A DNA stretch of 8,023 nt from an uncultured Thermomicrobiales bacterium. GTDB lineage: Bacteria > Chloroflexota > Chloroflexia > Thermomicrobiales > UBA6265. Position 1 is the stretch's first letter; the number at the start of each line of letters is the position of its first letter. The notes under the pieces are model-generated. The model searched no databases, had not been told where the DNA came from, and saw only the letters and a program-made list of their open reading frames with translations. Below, in pieces: positions 5,898 to 8,023 of this stretch. The DNA is taken from NCBI GenBank assembly GCA_902806375.1, contig CADCWK010000095.1:1-8023 (forward strand), in the 5' to 3' direction. The position numbers and the translations under genes are program-made.

Positions 5898-6956
5898 ATG
5901 GCCCAACCCGCGACCAACACAGGCCTGCCACCAATAGCCGACAGTCTGCCGAACGCCGACAGCCTGCCACCCCTGGCGCACCGCCCCTCGGGCAGTGCCA
6001 CGCCCGAACTCCGGGGGGACGGCGCGGGCGCGACCTCCGCCCCGGCGGCGGTCCTGGTGGACGGGGTCTCCAAGTGGTACGGCGACGTGGTCGCGGTCAG
6101 CGACGTCAGCTTCGGGATCGGTCCGGGCGTGACCGCGCTGCTCGGGCCGAACGGGGCCGGCAAGTCGACCCTGCTCAAGATGATCGCCGGGCTGCTGGCG
6201 ACGTCCAGTGGCAAGGTCACGGTCCATGGCGAGCCGGTCCGGGGTCGCCCGGCCACCTACCGCCGGATCGGCCTCGTCCCCGAGCAGGAGGAGATCTACC
6301 CCTTCCTGACGGGGCGCGAGTTCGTCCGGCTCAACGCCTTCCTGCAGAAGCTGCCGGACGTCGACGCGGCGACCGACCGGGCACTGGGGATCGTCGAGAT
6401 GCGCGACGTCGCCGGGCGCAAGCTGGGCGGCTACTCCAAGGGGATGCGGCAGCGGATCAAGGTCGCGGCGGCGCTGGTCCACGACCCGGACGTGCTGCTG
6501 ATGGACGAGCCGCTCAACGGGACGGACCCGGTCCAGCGGGCCAACCTGATCCAGTTGATCGAGCAGATCGGTGCCTCAGGCCGGGCGGTGCTGGTCTCGT
6601 CGCACGTCCTCGAAGAGGTCGAGCGGTTCGCCGGCAACATCGTCGTCATCATCAACGGCAAGCTGGCCGCCGCCGGGGACTACCGGACGATCCGCGACAA
6701 GATCGACTCCCGCCCGCACGTCGTGAAGATCCGGGCAGCCGAGCCGCGGCACCTGGCGGCGGCGCTGATTGGCAACCCGGCGACGGTCTCCGTCGAGGTC
6801 GACCGGGACGGCCTGATCCTGGCCCAGACCGGCGACGCCCGCGCCTTCTACGGCGCCGTCACCCGACTGGCCCAGCAGGCGGGCATCCGGCTCTACGAGA
6901 TCCAGCCGGCCGACGACTCGCTGAACTCCGTCTTCGCCTATCTGGTGGAGCGATAG
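5898..6956 (+). CDS. ABC-2-type transporter ATP-binding protein (second pair)
   Basis: This 352-residue ATPase is a paralogue of the one at 3760 and probably pairs with the permease at 7165. Residues 1-50 form a Pro/Ala-rich, probably disordered extension with a short repeat (ADSLPN then ADSLPP). The nucleotide-binding domain begins near 51. Y61 is a likely A-loop aromatic and Walker A is GPNGAGKST (83-91). Glutamate takes the Q-loop position (GLVPE, E129). The signature is YSKGMRQR (179-186), and Walker B is VLLMDEP (199-205) with E204. The D-loop is NGTDP (207-211) and the switch histidine H236 (SSH). A C-terminal domain covers about 270-352 and ends with SLNSVFAYLVER, like the end segment of many ABC-2 ATPases. 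The start has GAGAGGA (5885-5891) six bases upstream. The next gene lies 208 bp on, beyond a long inverted repeat. All motifs for ATP hydrolysis are intact; substrate unknown. Confidence 0.93.
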   Translation: MAQPATNTGLPPIADSLPNADSLPPLAHRPSGSATPELRGDGAGATSAPAAVLVDGVSKWYGDVVAVSDVSFGIGPGVTALLGPNGAGKSTLLKMIAGLLATSSGKVTVHGEPVRGRPATYRRIGLVPEQEEIYPFLTGREFVRLNAFLQKLPDVDAATDRALGIVEMRDVAGRKLGGYSKGMRQRIKVAAALVHDPDVLLMDEPLNGTDPVQRANLIQLIEQIGASGRAVLVSSHVLEEVERFAGNIVVIINGKLAAAGDYRTIRDKIDSRPHVVKIRAAEPRHLAAALIGNPATVSVEVDRDGLILAQTGDARAFYGAVTRLAQQAGIRLYEIQPADDSLNSVFAYLVER

Positions 6957-6976
6957 CGGGTTACGCGGTGACCGTC

Positions 6977-7124
6977 CGCGCTTCCGGCCCTGAAGGGACC
7001 GGCTGAACGACATCGGATTCGGCGTCGCGTTCCATCTCCGCCGCCGCGGTGTCGGATCGTTTCCGCTGCCAGTCATCGAGGAATCAAATGTCTCTGAGCC
7101 GGTCCCTTCAGGGCCGGAAGCGCG
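6977..7124. mobile_element. Perfect 28-bp inverted repeat with 92-bp interior, MITE-like element or large RNA hairpin
   Basis: The segment 6977-7004 (starting CGCGCTTCCGGCCCTGAAGG) is the exact reverse complement of 7097-7124 (ending GGGCCGGAAGCGCG). Between them are 92 bases with no coding capacity. The whole unit is 148 bp and sits between the second ATPase and second permease genes. Without it, the gap would be 60 bp, close to the 58 and 55 bp of the other two junctions, which suggests insertion into an existing operon. The outermost four bases on each side are CGCG, itself a palindrome. They may be a 4-bp target duplication flanking a 140-bp element with 24-bp terminal repeats. No transposase is encoded, so it would be non-autonomous. 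In RNA it would form a 28-bp stem ending 24 bases before the permease ribosome binding site, which could affect expression. The repeat is certain; its nature is inferred. Confidence 0.6.
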
Positions 7125-7164
7125 AGACGACAGGCCCACGCCCACCTCAGGAGGACTGCCCACC

Positions 7165-7977
7165 ATGGTCACCGCGCTCTCCGGCGTCTTCTTCCGACCG
7201 CTGCCGATCACCACGCTGACGGTCCGCCAGTTCCTCGACGGCAAGGCGATCCGGATCGCCGGGCTGATCGGCCTCATCCCGGCGATCTTCGCGCTGATCT
7301 ACCTGATCAGCCCCGGCGGGACGCGGTTCGAGTTCTTCGCCGACACGCTGTTCCTCAACCTGTTCGCGCCGACCGTGCTGCCGATCGCGACGCTGATCCT
7401 CGCGACCAGCGCCTTCGGCAACGAGCTCGAGGACCGGACGCTGCCCTACCTGACCCTGAAACCGGTCTCCCGGCTGCGGATCGTGCTGGAGAAGTGGCTC
7501 GGCGTCGTCCTGGTCGGCATCCCGGTGATCCTGTTCGGGCAGGTCGCGACGGCGATCGTCCTGTCGTTCTCGCCGGGCAACGCCACCGAGGAGCGCTTCG
7601 CCGCCGACCCGCGCTTCGCCGACCGGATCCCGGAGTTCACGTCGGCGATCTGGCCCGCGATGGCGGCGGGCGCCGTCGGAGTGGTGATGTTCGCCTCGGT
7701 CTTCCTGCTCCTGAGCCTCTACGTCCCGCGGGCGCTACTGGCCGGCATCTTCTACGCCTTCGTCTGGGAGAGCCTGCTCGGCCGCTACCTGTCGGGTATC
7801 CGGCTGATCAGCGTCAAGCAGTACGTCCAGTCGGTCTTCACCCGGCTGCTGGACAGCCCAGACATCACGATCGACGACCCGTTCCAGCTCGGCTCGGCCC
7901 TGACGGTCGCGGGCGTGACGGCCGCGATCTGCATCCTGCTCAGCACCCGCCGCCTGCGCCGCATCAACCTCGAATGA
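7165..7977 (+). CDS. ABC-2-type transporter permease (second pair)
   Basis: This 270-residue membrane protein is the likely partner of the second ATPase. It lacks the long tail of the other permease: membrane segments start at about residue 31. Predicted segments are near 31-48, 62-82, 112-135, 164-187, 190-206 and 244-260. After the second segment comes the same signature as in the first permease: GNELEDRTLPYLTLKPVSR (85-103) followed by K110. This is the usual ABC-2 motif E.edrtlpyl..kPvsR. The loop at 136-163 is hydrophilic and probably extracytoplasmic. The C-terminus is very basic (STRRLRRINLE), consistent with a cytoplasmic end. The ATG has a strong AGGAGG (7149-7154) 10 bases upstream, so it can be translated independently despite the 208-bp gap. 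Family assignment is good; the substrate is unknown. Confidence 0.9.
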   Translation: MVTALSGVFFRPLPITTLTVRQFLDGKAIRIAGLIGLIPAIFALIYLISPGGTRFEFFADTLFLNLFAPTVLPIATLILATSAFGNELEDRTLPYLTLKPVSRLRIVLEKWLGVVLVGIPVILFGQVATAIVLSFSPGNATEERFAADPRFADRIPEFTSAIWPAMAAGAVGVVMFASVFLLLSLYVPRALLAGIFYAFVWESLLGRYLSGIRLISVKQYVQSVFTRLLDSPDITIDDPFQLGSALTVAGVTAAICILLSTRRLRRINLE

Positions 7978-8023
7978 GCGACTGGAGTCAGCGCGGTCCG
8001 GCGTTGACGACCGGCGGGGGTCA

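Noticed and set aside
4925..6256. Long minus-strand open frame of 443 codons over the first permease
   Set aside because: It is antisense to a well-supported permease and ATPase. Its product is Asp/Arg/Gln-rich with no fold or motif.
5873..7006. Plus-strand open frame of 377 codons over the second ATPase
   Set aside because: It is a frame-shifted reading of the ATPase, with Arg/Gly/Asp-rich sequence and none of the motifs seen in the true frame.
7061..7089. Possible internal promoter inside the inverted-repeat interior (TTCCGC, 17 bases, TCAAAT)
   Set aside because: The -35 matches consensus at only three of six positions and the -10 at four of six, which is near chance level.
7978..8023. 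Last 46 bases after the second permease
   Set aside because: They are too short to judge; no start codon with a ribosome binding site, hairpin or other signal was seen.

Overview
The window is high-GC DNA with tightly packed genes, GC-rich third codon positions and purine-rich ribosome binding sites before almost every gene. This fits a high-GC bacterium such as an actinobacterium or a member of the Thermomicrobia/Chloroflexota. That placement is inference from composition and gene style; no taxonomic marker is present.

Left part (1-3422), a small accessory neighbourhood. A TetR-family regulator runs leftward and is cut by the left edge of the window. Its promoter is nearly consensus, and a perfect 10-bp inverted repeat brackets its -10 box, as expected for an autorepressor. 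A stand-alone nucleotidyltransferase-fold protein of unknown substrate runs rightward. It converges on an mEH-like epoxide hydrolase gene that runs leftward, with a strong GC hairpin between the two. The epoxide hydrolase is transcribed divergently from a second TetR-family regulator. The 114-bp gap between them carries two operator-like palindromes 41 bp apart, so this regulator probably controls both genes.

Middle (3423-3759). A 337-bp non-coding stretch holds two small hairpins downstream of the TetR gene. It also has a candidate extended -10 promoter with a near-perfect 17-bp palindrome just upstream, ahead of the transporter genes.

Right part (3760-7977). Four co-directional genes alternate ATPase, permease, ATPase, permease, forming two tandem ABC-2-type transporters in one probable operon. 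Both ATPases carry all the nucleotide-binding motifs. Both permeases have about six membrane segments and share a Glu/Arg/Pro/Lys signature after the second segment. The substrate cannot be read from the sequence.

The most unusual feature is a perfect 28-bp inverted repeat with a 92-bp interior (6977-7124) between the second ATPase and the second permease. Without it, that gap would be about 60 bp, matching the other two gaps in the operon (58 and 55 bp). It therefore looks like a small non-autonomous (MITE-like) insertion, or a large structured RNA element. No convincing wholly new multi-gene system was found.
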